Part shown: in pieces, positions 33,644-42,951 of the stretch
How positions within the stretch are numbered: the stretch's first letter is position 1
How the letters are laid out: the number at the start of each line of letters is the position of its first letter
NCBI GenBank assembly: GCA_028292265.1
Contig: JAQGMR010000032.1
Location: 1-60,506 of the forward strand
DNA: 60,506 nucleotides
Source of the DNA: Herminiimonas sp.
Lineage (GTDB): Bacteria > Pseudomonadota > Gammaproteobacteria > Burkholderiales > Burkholderiaceae_D
Direction: 5' to 3'
Made by a program: the position numbers and the translations under genes
Notes under the pieces: model-generated
Seen by the model: the letters and a program-made list of their open reading frames with translations, nothing else
Database searches by the model: none
Told to the model about the DNA's origin: nothing

Positions 33644-35698
33644 ATGAGCACGGGAATCGTCGCATCGCTGCTGCGAGCACATGGGGTGCTCCCGCGCGAC
33701 AAGGCAGATACCTTGCTGCTGATGCTGGCTTGCGTGCTGGTCATGGCGCCCCATGTCACGCACCTGCCGTGGTGGGCAACCGTGCTCTGCTGCGCCCTGC
33801 TGGCGTGGCGCGCATGGATCACCGCACGCGGCCGGCGCATGCCGCCCCGCTGGGTGCTGGCGCCGATTTCCTGTGTCGCGATGGTCGGCGTATTTCTCAG
33901 CTATGGCACCTTCCTCGGACGCGAGGCGGGCGTAACCATGCTGGTGCTTCTGATGGCATTCAAGCTTCTTGAAATGCGGGCCCGCCGCGATCTGTTCGTC
34001 GTCGTATTCCTCGGGTTCTTCCTGCTCCTTACCAGCTTTTTTTATTCGCAAACAATCTTGAGCGCGCTGCTGGTGCTGTGCGCGGTAGCGGCGATGTTGA
34101 CGGCGCAACTGTCCTTTCAATTCACGGGGAACGTACCCGGACTGCGAAAACGCGCCGCCCTGGCCGCGCGCATCCTCGGCCTGGCGCTACCGCTGACTCT
34201 TGTGCTATTCGTGCTGTTTCCGCGGATCCAGGGGCCGCTATGGGGCATGCCGGGGGCGGCATCCAGACCCCATACCGGTCTCTCGGACAGTATGTCGCTC
34301 GACAATATTTCAACGCTCGCGCTCTCTGGAGAGGTTGCGTTTCGCGTCAAGTTTGCAGGCGACGTTCCGCCAAAGTCCAAGCTGTATTGGCGTGGCCCGG
34401 TGCTCGGCGATTTCAATGGCAAGACCTGGCGCGGATTGCAGATGCGACGAGGTGGCGGCACCCTGAAGGTTGCCATGCGCCGCCGCAGCGCGCCTATCCG
34501 GTATCAGGTCACTCTGGAGCCGACCGGCCGGACGTCGCTGTTTGCGCTCGACTTGCCGCTGCTGGCAACTGAACTGGAGAATAATCCAACGCGCCTCGCG
34601 GCCGACTTGCAGATTGTGGCGCGAGACGCGATCAGTGAGCGTGTGCGCTACGAAGCAGTGTCGTCGGTCGACTATGACCTCGAAGCCGACCAGTCGCTCG
34701 AAGCCATGCGGCAATGGATGGCCTTGCCAGCCGGGCAAAACCCGCAGACCCGCGCGCTTACAGCCGACTTGCGCCAACGCGAGCGCAGCCCCGAGCGGAT
34801 GGTGAGCGCCGTCCTGCGCATGTTCAGGGCGCAAAACTTTCGCTATACCCTGTCGCCGCCCGCACTTGGCGCCAATCCAATCGATGACTTCCTGCTCTCC
34901 ACCCGGGCCGGCTTCTGCGAGCACTATGCCAGTGCCTTTGTGGTCATGATGCGCATGATGGAAATCCCGGCGCGCGTGGTGACGGGTTACCAGGGCGGTG
35001 AAATCAACCCGGTCGATGGCTACATGACGGTACGGCAGTCCGACGCGCATGCCTGGGCTGAAGTCTGGCTGGCGGGCCGCGGTTGGGTCCGCATCGATCC
35101 CACCGCGGCAATTGCGCCCGACCGGGTGGAACAAAACCTGGAGAGCGTCATTCCGCCGCAACTACTTGGCGGCCTGTTCACGCTTGACCAGCAGCATGGC
35201 GCCCTGTCCTCTGTACTGGATCAGGTGCGGCAGAATTGGGAAGCCGTCAACAACGACTGGAATCAGTGGGTACTGGACTACACGCCAACCCGTCAGCGAA
35301 ACTTCATTCAATCGCTGGGCTTTCGCAACGGCGACTGGCAAACCCTTACTCTGCTGATGGTCACGATCGGCATCGCAGTCATGACGATCGTCGCCCTGCC
35401 TCTAGTGCGGCATTGGCAACAGCGCGATCGCGTGGAGGCGCTCTATGCAGCCTTCTGCAACAATCTGGCGCAACGCGGTTTCCCGCGCGCCGTCCACGAA
35501 GGCCCGCGCGCCTTCCGCGAACGCCTGCTAGCGAGCGAGCTTCCTCTTCAGCCAGCGAAACTTGCGGCAATGCGTTCCTTCCTTGAGTTATATGAGGAAG
35601 CGCGCTATGCACCGGCCCGACCAGGCTTGAGCGATCGCTCCAGGCGATCCACGATCCTATTCACCGAACTTAAAATACTCTTCGCCCACTCCCGATGA
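33644..35698 (+). CDS. TgpA-like transglutaminase-domain membrane protein (DUF3488)
   Basis: The 684-residue protein has an N-terminal block of hydrophobic helices (about residues 22-200; TLLLMLACVLVMAP, GVTMLVLLMAFKLL, VFLGFFLLLTSFFYSQ), then the transglutaminase core with catalytic triad motifs FCEHYASAFVVMMR (Cys near residue 425), DAHAWAEVW and IDPTAA, and a last hydrophobic helix (LLMVTIGIAVMTIVALPL) before the C-terminal domain. The architecture equals Pseudomonas TgpA, an inner-membrane protein with a periplasmic transglutaminase domain. It overlaps mltB by 4 bp. Confidence 0.93.
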   Translation: MSTGIVASLLRAHGVLPRDKADTLLLMLACVLVMAPHVTHLPWWATVLCCALLAWRAWITARGRRMPPRWVLAPISCVAMVGVFLSYGTFLGREAGVTMLVLLMAFKLLEMRARRDLFVVVFLGFFLLLTSFFYSQTILSALLVLCAVAAMLTAQLSFQFTGNVPGLRKRAALAARILGLALPLTLVLFVLFPRIQGPLWGMPGAASRPHTGLSDSMSLDNISTLALSGEVAFRVKFAGDVPPKSKLYWRGPVLGDFNGKTWRGLQMRRGGGTLKVAMRRRSAPIRYQVTLEPTGRTSLFALDLPLLATELENNPTRLAADLQIVARDAISERVRYEAVSSVDYDLEADQSLEAMRQWMALPAGQNPQTRALTADLRQRERSPERMVSAVLRMFRAQNFRYTLSPPALGANPIDDFLLSTRAGFCEHYASAFVVMMRMMEIPARVVTGYQGGEINPVDGYMTVRQSDAHAWAEVWLAGRGWVRIDPTAAIAPDRVEQNLESVIPPQLLGGLFTLDQQHGALSSVLDQVRQNWEAVNNDWNQWVLDYTPTRQRNFIQSLGFRNGDWQTLTLLMVTIGIAVMTIVALPLVRHWQQRDRVEALYAAFCNNLAQRGFPRAVHEGPRAFRERLLASELPLQPAKLAAMRSFLELYEEARYAPARPGLSDRSRRSTILFTELKILFAHSR

Positions 35699-36798
35699 AA
35701 CTGACCCTGTCCCGTCCATCCGCCACGCGCCTGGCATTGTTTGCCGTCGCCTCTGCCCTTGCCATTTGCGCAGGCGCCGCCGTCGCTGCGAACAAGACGC
35801 AAGTTTTGAAGCGTGTTGCGCTCACTGAACCCGATGCCGGTGAATTCGCGAACTTCGGCCAATGGCGCGAGGTAGGCGAATTCATCGATCATATGGTCAA
35901 TGACAATGGCTTTGATCGCGCCGCCCTCGAATCAACCTTGCGGCAGGTACGCTATGTCGAAACCGCGATCCAGTTGATGAAGCCGGCCCCGCCGGGGCGC
36001 CCGAAAAACTGGCAGGCATATCGGGCGCGCTTTGTGGAACCGGTTCGAATCAACGCCGGTGTCGCATTCTGGGACCGCAACGCGGACGCACTGGCCCGCG
36101 CCCAGGAACAGTTTGGCGTGCCGGCGGAAATCATCGTTGGCATCATCGGCGTTGAAACCGTTTACGGCCGCAACACCGGCAATTTTCGCGTGATGGACGC
36201 GATCACCACGCTGGCGTTCTCCTATCCGGACACGCCCACGCGCGACGCGCGCATGGCTTACTTCCGCAAGGAGTTGGAAAACACGTTGCTGTATGCACGG
36301 GAGGCTGGCATTGATCCCTTCTCGCTACTCGGCTCCTATGCGGGCGCAATTGGCTGGCCGCAGTTCATGCCAGGCAGCATCCGAAAATTCGCGGTGGACT
36401 TTGATGGCGACGGCCGCATCGATTTGCGCAACTCGCAAGTGGATGCCATCGGGAGCGTCGCCAACTTCTTGCGAGAGCACGGCTGGACGGCTGGTGAGCC
36501 GACAGCGTTCCCTGTATCAGTCACGCAGGAAAACAAGGACTGGACCAGCTTCCTTGGGCAAGGCCTCGAAGCGAAATTCAACCTCACCGAGCTGAAGGCG
36601 GCCGGAGTCCTTCCGGCTGTCGACCTGCCTTCGGATCTCAAGTATGGATTGGTTGATTTGCAGAACGGGACAGAGGTAACGGAATACTGGCTCGGGACGA
36701 ACAACTTCTTCGCCATTACGCAATACAACCGCAGCTTCTTTTACGCGATGTCGGTCATCGATCTCGGTCGCGCGGTGCGCAGCGCGAGGCCGCGATAA
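35695..36798 (+). CDS. mltB: lytic murein transglycosylase B
   Basis: The 367-residue protein has a signal peptide (ALFAVASALAICAGAAVAA) without lipobox Cys at the cleavage site. The catalytic Glu lies in IVGIIGVETVYGRNTGNF (Glu 154). Further MltB features are SYAGAIGWPQFMPGSIRKFAVDFDGDGRIDLRNS and YNRSFFYAMSVIDL near the C-terminus. It cleaves peptidoglycan to 1,6-anhydro products in the periplasm. Its ATG overlaps the stop of the transglutaminase gene, so the two are translationally coupled. Confidence 0.95.
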   Translation: MKLTLSRPSATRLALFAVASALAICAGAAVAANKTQVLKRVALTEPDAGEFANFGQWREVGEFIDHMVNDNGFDRAALESTLRQVRYVETAIQLMKPAPPGRPKNWQAYRARFVEPVRINAGVAFWDRNADALARAQEQFGVPAEIIVGIIGVETVYGRNTGNFRVMDAITTLAFSYPDTPTRDARMAYFRKELENTLLYAREAGIDPFSLLGSYAGAIGWPQFMPGSIRKFAVDFDGDGRIDLRNSQVDAIGSVANFLREHGWTAGEPTAFPVSVTQENKDWTSFLGQGLEAKFNLTELKAAGVLPAVDLPSDLKYGLVDLQNGTEVTEYWLGTNNFFAITQYNRSFFYAMSVIDLGRAVRSARPR

Positions 36799-36924
36799 GT
36801 CGCGGGCTGCAGATCGACACACAACATGCCGCTGAATAACGCGTAAGCAGATGTTCTGCCGCGTGAGACGAGGACTTTGTCCCTCGCTGTCCTCAGTCTC
36901 CGCGGCCCGGCCAAAACAGGCGGC

Positions 36925-37725
36925 TTATTTAGCTCCAATCAAGACAATCCCGTTGGCCCGGGTTGCATCGGCGCCGACGATCAAAAGCTGCCGTTTGCCG
37001 CCTGAGATCAGGTAATCCAGCGCGATACCGGTCGCCGCCTGATTCGGCGAGGCGCATGGGGCGCCTCCGAAAGCCATAGTGACGTTGTATATATTTTTAC
37101 CGGAAGGACGGGGTGTGATAGTCCCGGTGAAAGTGCAACCGGCCGAGTTTCCGGAGAACGTGTTATCCGCGGCAACCGTCACAGTCGTCGCAACTCCGGC
37201 AATCGAGGTCAGTGGCCATGTGCCCACTATGTTCGAGAATACCGGTGCGGACGCATACACATAATTGGTTGCCGAGAGCGCTGCGCCGGTAAATGTCACC
37301 GTTGGCTGTGACCCCTCCGACACATAACCATTGAAGGTCGGTTGCGCCGTATAAGTCGCGCCCAACGATCCCGAAGCGGTGGTGCCGTCCGCCATGTAGT
37401 CACGGAGATTGGTGGAAGCAAAAACGCCGTTCAACCCGGTTCCAGTGCCTTGGAGCGATCCTTTAACCACGAATGCGTTGGTCGCGCCAGTGCCATAGAA
37501 CGAGTAGTACGAACCGTCTTCCAGCACGATGGTGTCATGCACCATGCCATTGGAAAGGGCCCCCTCGTACACACCTTCGCCGTTCCTCAGGGAATCGGTC
37601 GTGACGGTCGTAGAGCCGCCGGCCAAGGGAGCGCTCGCTGTACCCGCATCTCCGCCTCCACCTCCGCCGCATCCGGCAAGCGCCGCTGACATGACGAGCA
37701 TGCCCATTTCTTTCGTTAATCTCAT
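36925..37725 (-). CDS. putative lipoprotein with beta-rich repeats
   Basis: The 266-residue protein starts at MRLTKEMG with AAGGAAACGTC before the ATG; longer upstream reading lacks such signals. A lipoprotein signal peptide ends at the lipobox ALAGC, followed by a Gly tract (GGGGGGD), typical of outer-membrane lipoproteins. The mature part is rich in Thr, Gly and Ser strands (SYYSFYGTGATNAFVVKGSLQGTGTG, FSGNSAGCTFTGTI). No family is recognised; it resembles small surface lipoproteins common in Burkholderiales. Confidence 0.75.
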   Translation of the reverse strand: MRLTKEMGMLVMSAALAGCGGGGGGDAGTASAPLAGGSTTVTTDSLRNGEGVYEGALSNGMVHDTIVLEDGSYYSFYGTGATNAFVVKGSLQGTGTGLNGVFASTNLRDYMADGTTASGSLGATYTAQPTFNGYVSEGSQPTVTFTGAALSATNYVYASAPVFSNIVGTWPLTSIAGVATTVTVAADNTFSGNSAGCTFTGTITPRPSGKNIYNVTMAFGGAPCASPNQAATGIALDYLISGGKRQLLIVGADATRANGIVLIGAK

Positions 37726-38022
37726 GACGTTTCCTTTTTCTGAGTAAGCGCAGACTCTTCGCGACTGCAAAGCGATGAGTCGATGTGAGTCGGGTATGTG
37801 ATCTAGGGCGAGGCCCAATGACACGGTCAATATCACCCTCTGGATCAAGACGGTCTGTCCGTTACCGCACGTTGGTCTCCGAACTATTTCTAAGCGGGAA
37901 GCCGGCCGCGAATAAGAAATTGTCTTCAGCTTTAACGTGCTATAAAGACTTTCCCCGCGACGTGTTATTTCAGGTTTGGCTGACCATTCAGTCGAACATT
38001 GCAGCATTCGACAGGGAAGTCC

Positions 38023-40179
38023 ATGTTCGCCGACGTCGTCGCACCAAAGTGTCGCCCGTCTCCTGTCATTCAGGGAAACGTGCGGCCACCACCGCCACCC
38101 ATCTCCCGCATCAAACGCAATCCCCCGGCGAACATCTCGTCGAAGCCGCACGACTCGCCGATTATACGCAGCGCCACGCGGGCCCAGCGCAGGTTCGCCA
38201 CGGCGGTCTGCGTCGCCATGGTCGCGGTTACGGTCCTTCTTCTGCCGTTTGCGCAAACACCGTGGCCGACCATTCAAGCGTTCCTGCCGATGTACCAAAC
38301 AGCGATCATCGGCGCCTGCCTGATCACAGCGTTCCTAATGTATGCGCATTACGAAGGCACCCGATCGCTCGCGCTCTTGCACTTGAGTGCCAGTTATCTC
38401 TACACGGCAGGCGTCCTGGTAATGCAGTTGTTGTCGTTTCCCGGTGCGTTCATCAAAGGCGAGCAGATCTTCGGAGGTCCGCAAACGACCATTTGGCTGT
38501 GGGTTTTTTGGCATGTCGGCCCCGCGCTTGGCGTCCTGTCCTATGCATGGACCGAATACCGCCATCCGGCCTTGACGGTTGCAAATTACAACGCCGCCCT
38601 GCTGCGCACTGCAATCGGCTTGTTTTGCGCTTTGGGCGCGACGGCACTGTTGGTGGCGGTATTTCACGACCAGTTGCCGGTGCTGGATATCGATGGAGAC
38701 TACAGCGCAATCACGTCGACCGGAATTGCTCCAGTACTTCAGGTTGTTCTCGCCGCCGCTTTGCTCTGCCTGTGGCGTGCCAGCCGCTTTCGTAATGTCG
38801 TGCACGTTTGGCTGGGCATCGTGTTGGTCGCTCTACTATGCGACAACGCCATTACGATGGTGGCCGGAAACCGCCTGAGCTTGGGCTGGTATGTCGGTCG
38901 GTTTGGCGCTTTGATCGCGTCCACAGTCATGATGCTGGTGTACCTGTATGAAATATTGGCGTCCTATCAGCGCAGTATGGAAAAGTCGGAGCGCCTGGCG
39001 CACTCCAACGCGCAACTGGATTCCGATATTGTTCGACGCAAGCACTACGAGGAAATGCTCAGGAAGACGGATCGCCGCAAAGACGAGTTTTTGGCGATGC
39101 TCGCGCACGAACTCCGCAATCCCTTGGCACCAATCAGCGCAGCTGCAGAACTATTAAGCCGGGTCAGCATGGATGAAGTGCAGATCAAGCAAACCAGTGA
39201 AATTATCGCGCGCCAGGTAAAGCACATTACCGACATGGTGGATGATTTGCTGGACGTCTCACGCATCACAAAGGGCTTGGCCGAGCTTGAAAGTGCTCCG
39301 TTGGATATCCGATCCGTTGTCAGCGACGCAGTGGAGCAGGTAAGCCCGCTGATCCAGTCACGACGACATCACCTGATATTGCATTTATCACCGGACGCAT
39401 CCACGCTTCTGGGTGACAGGAAGCGACTGCTGCAAGTCATCGCCAACTTGCTCATCAACGCCGCAAAGTACACCAACGAAGGCGGCAACATCCATTTAAA
39501 GACCAGAGTGGAGCAAGACCGCGTCGTGCTCAGGGTAGAAGACGACGGTATCGGCATGGCCCCGGCCATGGTTGCGCGTGTATTTGACATGTTCGCTCAG
39601 GCCGAACGCAAATCGGACCGTTCGACCGGAGGGCTCGGATTAGGATTGGCACTGGTTAAAAGCCTGGTCGAACTTCATGGCGGGAACGTCAGCTGCGCCA
39701 GTCAAGGCCTGGGAAAAGGAAGCCAGTTCACCGTTAGCCTCCCACGGGTGGCGGACCCAATTGATAATAGCCATCAGATCAAAAAAGAGCCCGGCGTGCT
39801 TGCATCAAGCAAGCCTTTGCACATCATGGTGGTGGACGACAACGTTGACGCGGCACAGCTGCTTGGCATGTTTCTCGAGGCGTCCGGCCATGAGGTCATC
39901 ATCGCGCATGGACCGCGGCAAGCGCTTGAGCGGGCGACACTCGAATCGCCCGACGTCTTCCTGGTGGACGTTGGCCTGCCGGAGATGGACGGGAACGAAC
40001 TGGCTTATCGACTTCGCCTGCAGTCTGAATCGACAAAGGCAGTCCTGATCGCTGTCAGCGGATATGACCAGGATGCGGATCGAAAAAGGTCATTGGATGC
40101 GGGATTCAATCACTACATGGTGAAACCAATAGACATGGCCAAACTGGCCACTTTGCTCGGGGCCGTGCACGGGTCTTGA
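38023..40179 (+). CDS. MASE4-like sensor hybrid histidine kinase/response regulator
   Basis: The 718-residue protein starts at an ATG with AGGGAAG; the TTG 24 bp upstream is less likely. A proline-rich N-terminus precedes an integral membrane sensor (about residues 60-315, eight helices) resembling MASE4. Then come a short coil, HisKA (FLAMLAHELRNPLAPIS; His 362), HATPase (DDGIGMAP, GGLGLGLALVKSLVELHGG) and a C-terminal receiver (MVVDDNVDAA, VFLVDVGLPEMDGNEL, MVKPIDM). It senses an unknown membrane-related signal. Its kinase and receiver parts closely resemble those at 49471-51165. It stands 410 bp upstream of kaiC. Confidence 0.9.
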   Translation: MFADVVAPKCRPSPVIQGNVRPPPPPISRIKRNPPANISSKPHDSPIIRSATRAQRRFATAVCVAMVAVTVLLLPFAQTPWPTIQAFLPMYQTAIIGACLITAFLMYAHYEGTRSLALLHLSASYLYTAGVLVMQLLSFPGAFIKGEQIFGGPQTTIWLWVFWHVGPALGVLSYAWTEYRHPALTVANYNAALLRTAIGLFCALGATALLVAVFHDQLPVLDIDGDYSAITSTGIAPVLQVVLAAALLCLWRASRFRNVVHVWLGIVLVALLCDNAITMVAGNRLSLGWYVGRFGALIASTVMMLVYLYEILASYQRSMEKSERLAHSNAQLDSDIVRRKHYEEMLRKTDRRKDEFLAMLAHELRNPLAPISAAAELLSRVSMDEVQIKQTSEIIARQVKHITDMVDDLLDVSRITKGLAELESAPLDIRSVVSDAVEQVSPLIQSRRHHLILHLSPDASTLLGDRKRLLQVIANLLINAAKYTNEGGNIHLKTRVEQDRVVLRVEDDGIGMAPAMVARVFDMFAQAERKSDRSTGGLGLGLALVKSLVELHGGNVSCASQGLGKGSQFTVSLPRVADPIDNSHQIKKEPGVLASSKPLHIMVVDDNVDAAQLLGMFLEASGHEVIIAHGPRQALERATLESPDVFLVDVGLPEMDGNELAYRLRLQSESTKAVLIAVSGYDQDADRKRSLDAGFNHYMVKPIDMAKLATLLGAVHGS

Positions 40180-40589
40180 CCCAATGGTCGGTTCTGGCCA
40201 ATGGCATTTCCATCGATGACGAAGTGCGGATTGCTGCAAATGGGCGCCACAGCGGCGTAGAAGCGCTGAGCGCGCAGGGAGGTATAGAAGTGGCTCCTGC
40301 TCTTTTGTGCTTTTGCATTCGTTCTGGGCCGTCTGAGCTTATCAACGTTGCCCTGGAATCCACGCCCAAGTGGGGGTCCGCTTACATGACTTGGCTGTTT
40401 GACACAGCCCAACGTCGTAGCGCCGTCGATTAACGACCTCTTGGTCCGGATAGCCGTCGTCTCTCCTTTCAAAGGGTGTATAACAACCGCTAGTCCCGAA
40501 TACGATCACCTCGTCCTGCGCCCCGGAAAACGACGCGCGCTCGACGCACCGTAACAATCCATACCAAGCAAGCCTTACCGCGAGAGTTT
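40180..40589. other. intergenic region upstream of kaiC
   Basis: No gene is supported here; an 85-codon frame at about 40176-40433 has no family or ribosome site. The region contains the leader of the kai operon. A TATAAC hexamer near 40480 could be a -10 element but has no good -35 partner. Confidence 0.45.
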
Positions 40590-42266
40590 ATGCAACGCAT
40601 GTCAATGAAGCACCTTCCTAAAACGCCTACCGGCATCGACGGCTTCGACGAACTCACCGGTGGCGGTGTGCCGACCGGACGGCCAACATTGCTTTGCGGT
40701 GCGGCGGGTTGCGGTAAAACCTTGTTTGCGATGACGTTCCTGGTCTCTGGCGCGCAGAAATACGATGAGCCCGGTGTGTTCATGTCCTTCGAAGAGCACG
40801 CCGATGACCTGACCGCGAACGTGGCGTCGCTCGGCTACGACCTCGACGCTCTCGTGGAGCAAAAGCGCCTGGTGATTGACCATGTCGTACTCGCCAGGAA
40901 CGATATTGAAGAGACCGGCGACTATGACCTTGAAGGCCTCTTCGTGCGCCTCGATTACGCCATCACTTCAGTCGGCGCAAAAAGGGTCGTCCTCGACACG
41001 ATTGAAACCCTGTTCTCGAGCTTTTCGGATGTTGGACTTTTGCGCGCGGAATTGCGCCGACTGTTTGAGTGGTTGAAGACGCGCGGCGTGACCGCCATCA
41101 TTACGGGCGAACGCGGTGATGGCCATCTGACTCGTTTCGGGATTGAAGAATACATCTCCGATTGCGTCGTGTTGCTGGACAACCGCATCGTTGACCAAGT
41201 CGCGACGCGCCGATTAAGGGTCGTGAAATATCGCGGCTCTTCGCACGGCACCAATGAGTATCCATTCTTGATCGATGGACAAGGCATTAGCGTATTTCCA
41301 GTGACCTCCGCGGGACTTGATCATCACACATCCGATGAGATCGTTTCCTCCGGAATAGCGCAGTTGGACAACATGTTTGACCGCCGCGGGTATTTTCGCT
41401 CTTCGAGCATCTTGATTTCTGGCCTCGCCGGCACCGGCAAAACGACTTTTGCCGCGAGTTTCATTGACGCGTGCTGCCGCAAGAACGAGAAATGTCTGTA
41501 TTTCGCATTTGAAGAGTCGCCGAAGCAGATCGTGCGAAACATGGAGTCGATCGGCATCAATTTGAACGAGCATATCGAGGCAGGGCTTCTGCAGTTTGAA
41601 GCCGCGCGACCAAGCCTGTATGGCGTCGAAATGCATCTGGCGAAAATGCATCGAGACATCCGGATGTTTAATCCTTCCATTGTTGTGATTGACCCAATCT
41701 CCGCATTCCGTGGTCCGACGACCGAGGTCAATTCGATATTGCTGCGATTGATCGATCTTTTGAAGTCGCACGCTATTACTGCGCTGTTCACCAGCCTTTC
41801 GAGCGTCGACGAGACCATGAACGAGTCGGACCATTGCATCTCGTCTCTGATGGACAGCTGGATTTCACTTTCCAACATTTCGTCTAACGGCGAGTTGAAC
41901 CGTATCCTCTACGTTCTGAAGGCCCGTGGCATGGGCCACTCCAACCAGTTGCGCGAGTACCAGATCACCTCCAACGGCATCAGCGTCATTCCCGCGTACA
42001 TCGGCGCGGCAGGCGTGCTGACGGGGTCCGCGCGGGTCACGCAGGAAGCAAGCGAGCGCGAGCATCTGGCAATCGCCCAGCAAGAAAGCGACGGCCATGT
42101 TCGCTTGCTAGCGCGCAGGCGGCAGGTTGTGGAGCGCCAGATCGAAGACATGCTGGCGGAACTCGCGTCGACGGAAAAAGAGGCGACAGGGTTGTCCCGG
42201 GAACGGGCGCTTCAGCAGAACATGATTGCATCGGACCGTTCCATAATGGACAAGCGGCGCAACTGA
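40590..42266 (+). CDS. kaiC: circadian clock protein KaiC-like ATPase
   Basis: The 558-residue protein has two RecA-like domains. CI: Walker A GAAGCGKT (37-44), catalytic Glu pair FMSFEEH (68-69), Walker B VVLDTIE. CII: Walker A GLAGTGKT (278-285), FAFEES (308-309), Walker B VVIDPIS. In the CII phosphorylation segment, CISSLMDSW aligns with the HISTITDTI of cyanobacterial KaiC, so the Ser-Thr pair becomes Ser418-Ser419. A C-terminal coiled-coil (about 485-555) replaces the short KaiA-binding tail. It overlaps kaiB by one base and no kaiA is present. It is likely an autokinase/ATPase that sets timing or stress output via the downstream kinase. Confidence 0.95.
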   Translation: MQRMSMKHLPKTPTGIDGFDELTGGGVPTGRPTLLCGAAGCGKTLFAMTFLVSGAQKYDEPGVFMSFEEHADDLTANVASLGYDLDALVEQKRLVIDHVVLARNDIEETGDYDLEGLFVRLDYAITSVGAKRVVLDTIETLFSSFSDVGLLRAELRRLFEWLKTRGVTAIITGERGDGHLTRFGIEEYISDCVVLLDNRIVDQVATRRLRVVKYRGSSHGTNEYPFLIDGQGISVFPVTSAGLDHHTSDEIVSSGIAQLDNMFDRRGYFRSSSILISGLAGTGKTTFAASFIDACCRKNEKCLYFAFEESPKQIVRNMESIGINLNEHIEAGLLQFEAARPSLYGVEMHLAKMHRDIRMFNPSIVVIDPISAFRGPTTEVNSILLRLIDLLKSHAITALFTSLSSVDETMNESDHCISSLMDSWISLSNISSNGELNRILYVLKARGMGHSNQLREYQITSNGISVIPAYIGAAGVLTGSARVTQEASEREHLAIAQQESDGHVRLLARRRQVVERQIEDMLAELASTEKEATGLSRERALQQNMIASDRSIMDKRRN

Positions 42267-42619
42267 TGACCGTAGAAGACATCACTGTCGGTACCGCGGA
42301 CGCAGCGCCACCCGAGACCGGTCTGCCGAGCCATTACTCGTTGCGGTTGTATATTGCAGGCCAGACGCCAAGGTCCCTTGCCGCCATCCGCAACCTGCAC
42401 TGGATATGCGAAACGCATCTCGCTGGCCGCTACACGATCGAGGTAATTGACCTGCGCATGAACCCGCAGCTCGCGGCGGGCGACCAGATCCTTGCCCTGC
42501 CAACGCTGGTCCGTCATCTTCCGTCGCCGCTTACAAAAATCATCGGCGACTTGTCGAATACCGAAAGAGTGTTGGTCGGTCTGGACATCCGGCCATCCAC
42601 TGCACCGGACACGCCATGA
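42266..42619 (+). CDS. kaiB: KaiB-like protein (first copy)
   Basis: The 117-residue protein has a thioredoxin-like KaiB domain: [48 protein letters not shown], and [16 protein letters not shown]. The stretch NPQLAxxDxILAxPTL and the GDLS...VLxGLD end are close to cyanobacterial KaiB. KaiB binds the KaiC CI ring in a fold-switched state. It overlaps kaiC by one base and the next kaiB by 4 bp, so the unit is translationally coupled. Confidence 0.95.
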   Translation: MTVEDITVGTADAAPPETGLPSHYSLRLYIAGQTPRSLAAIRNLHWICETHLAGRYTIEVIDLRMNPQLAAGDQILALPTLVRHLPSPLTKIIGDLSNTERVLVGLDIRPSTAPDTP

Positions 42620-42951
42620 CAAGAACTACGAACAGTAAACCCGGCTCCCATACCGACAAGGCTGAGCGCTACGTATTGCGGTTGTACGTCGCCGGGACGA
42701 CTGCAAGGTCGATGGTCGCGATAGATAATCTTCGCAAGATTTGCGACAAGCATTTGCATGACCCCTATGACCTGGAAGTAATCGACATTTATCAGCACCC
42801 CGAGATCGCTGGCAAGGCGCAGATTATTGCAGCGCCTACCCTGGTGAAGCTTGCCCCGGGCCCGGTCAGCCGTGTAATTGGCGACTTGTCCAACGAAGAG
42901 AAGGTTCTGTTCGTCCTGAACATAGCAAGCCAGGTCGCCTATGGATCTTGA
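42616..42951 (+). CDS. kaiB: KaiB-like protein (second copy)
   Basis: The 111-residue protein is another KaiB domain: [56 protein letters not shown], and [17 protein letters not shown]. It differs from the first copy in the pair-contact segment ([14 protein letters not shown] instead of [14 protein letters not shown]) and lacks the GLD end. The two copies are not recent duplicates, so they may have different partners. It overlaps the kinase gene by 11 bp. Confidence 0.95.
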   Translation: MTRTTNSKPGSHTDKAERYVLRLYVAGTTARSMVAIDNLRKICDKHLHDPYDLEVIDIYQHPEIAGKAQIIAAPTLVKLAPGPVSRVIGDLSNEEKVLFVLNIASQVAYGS

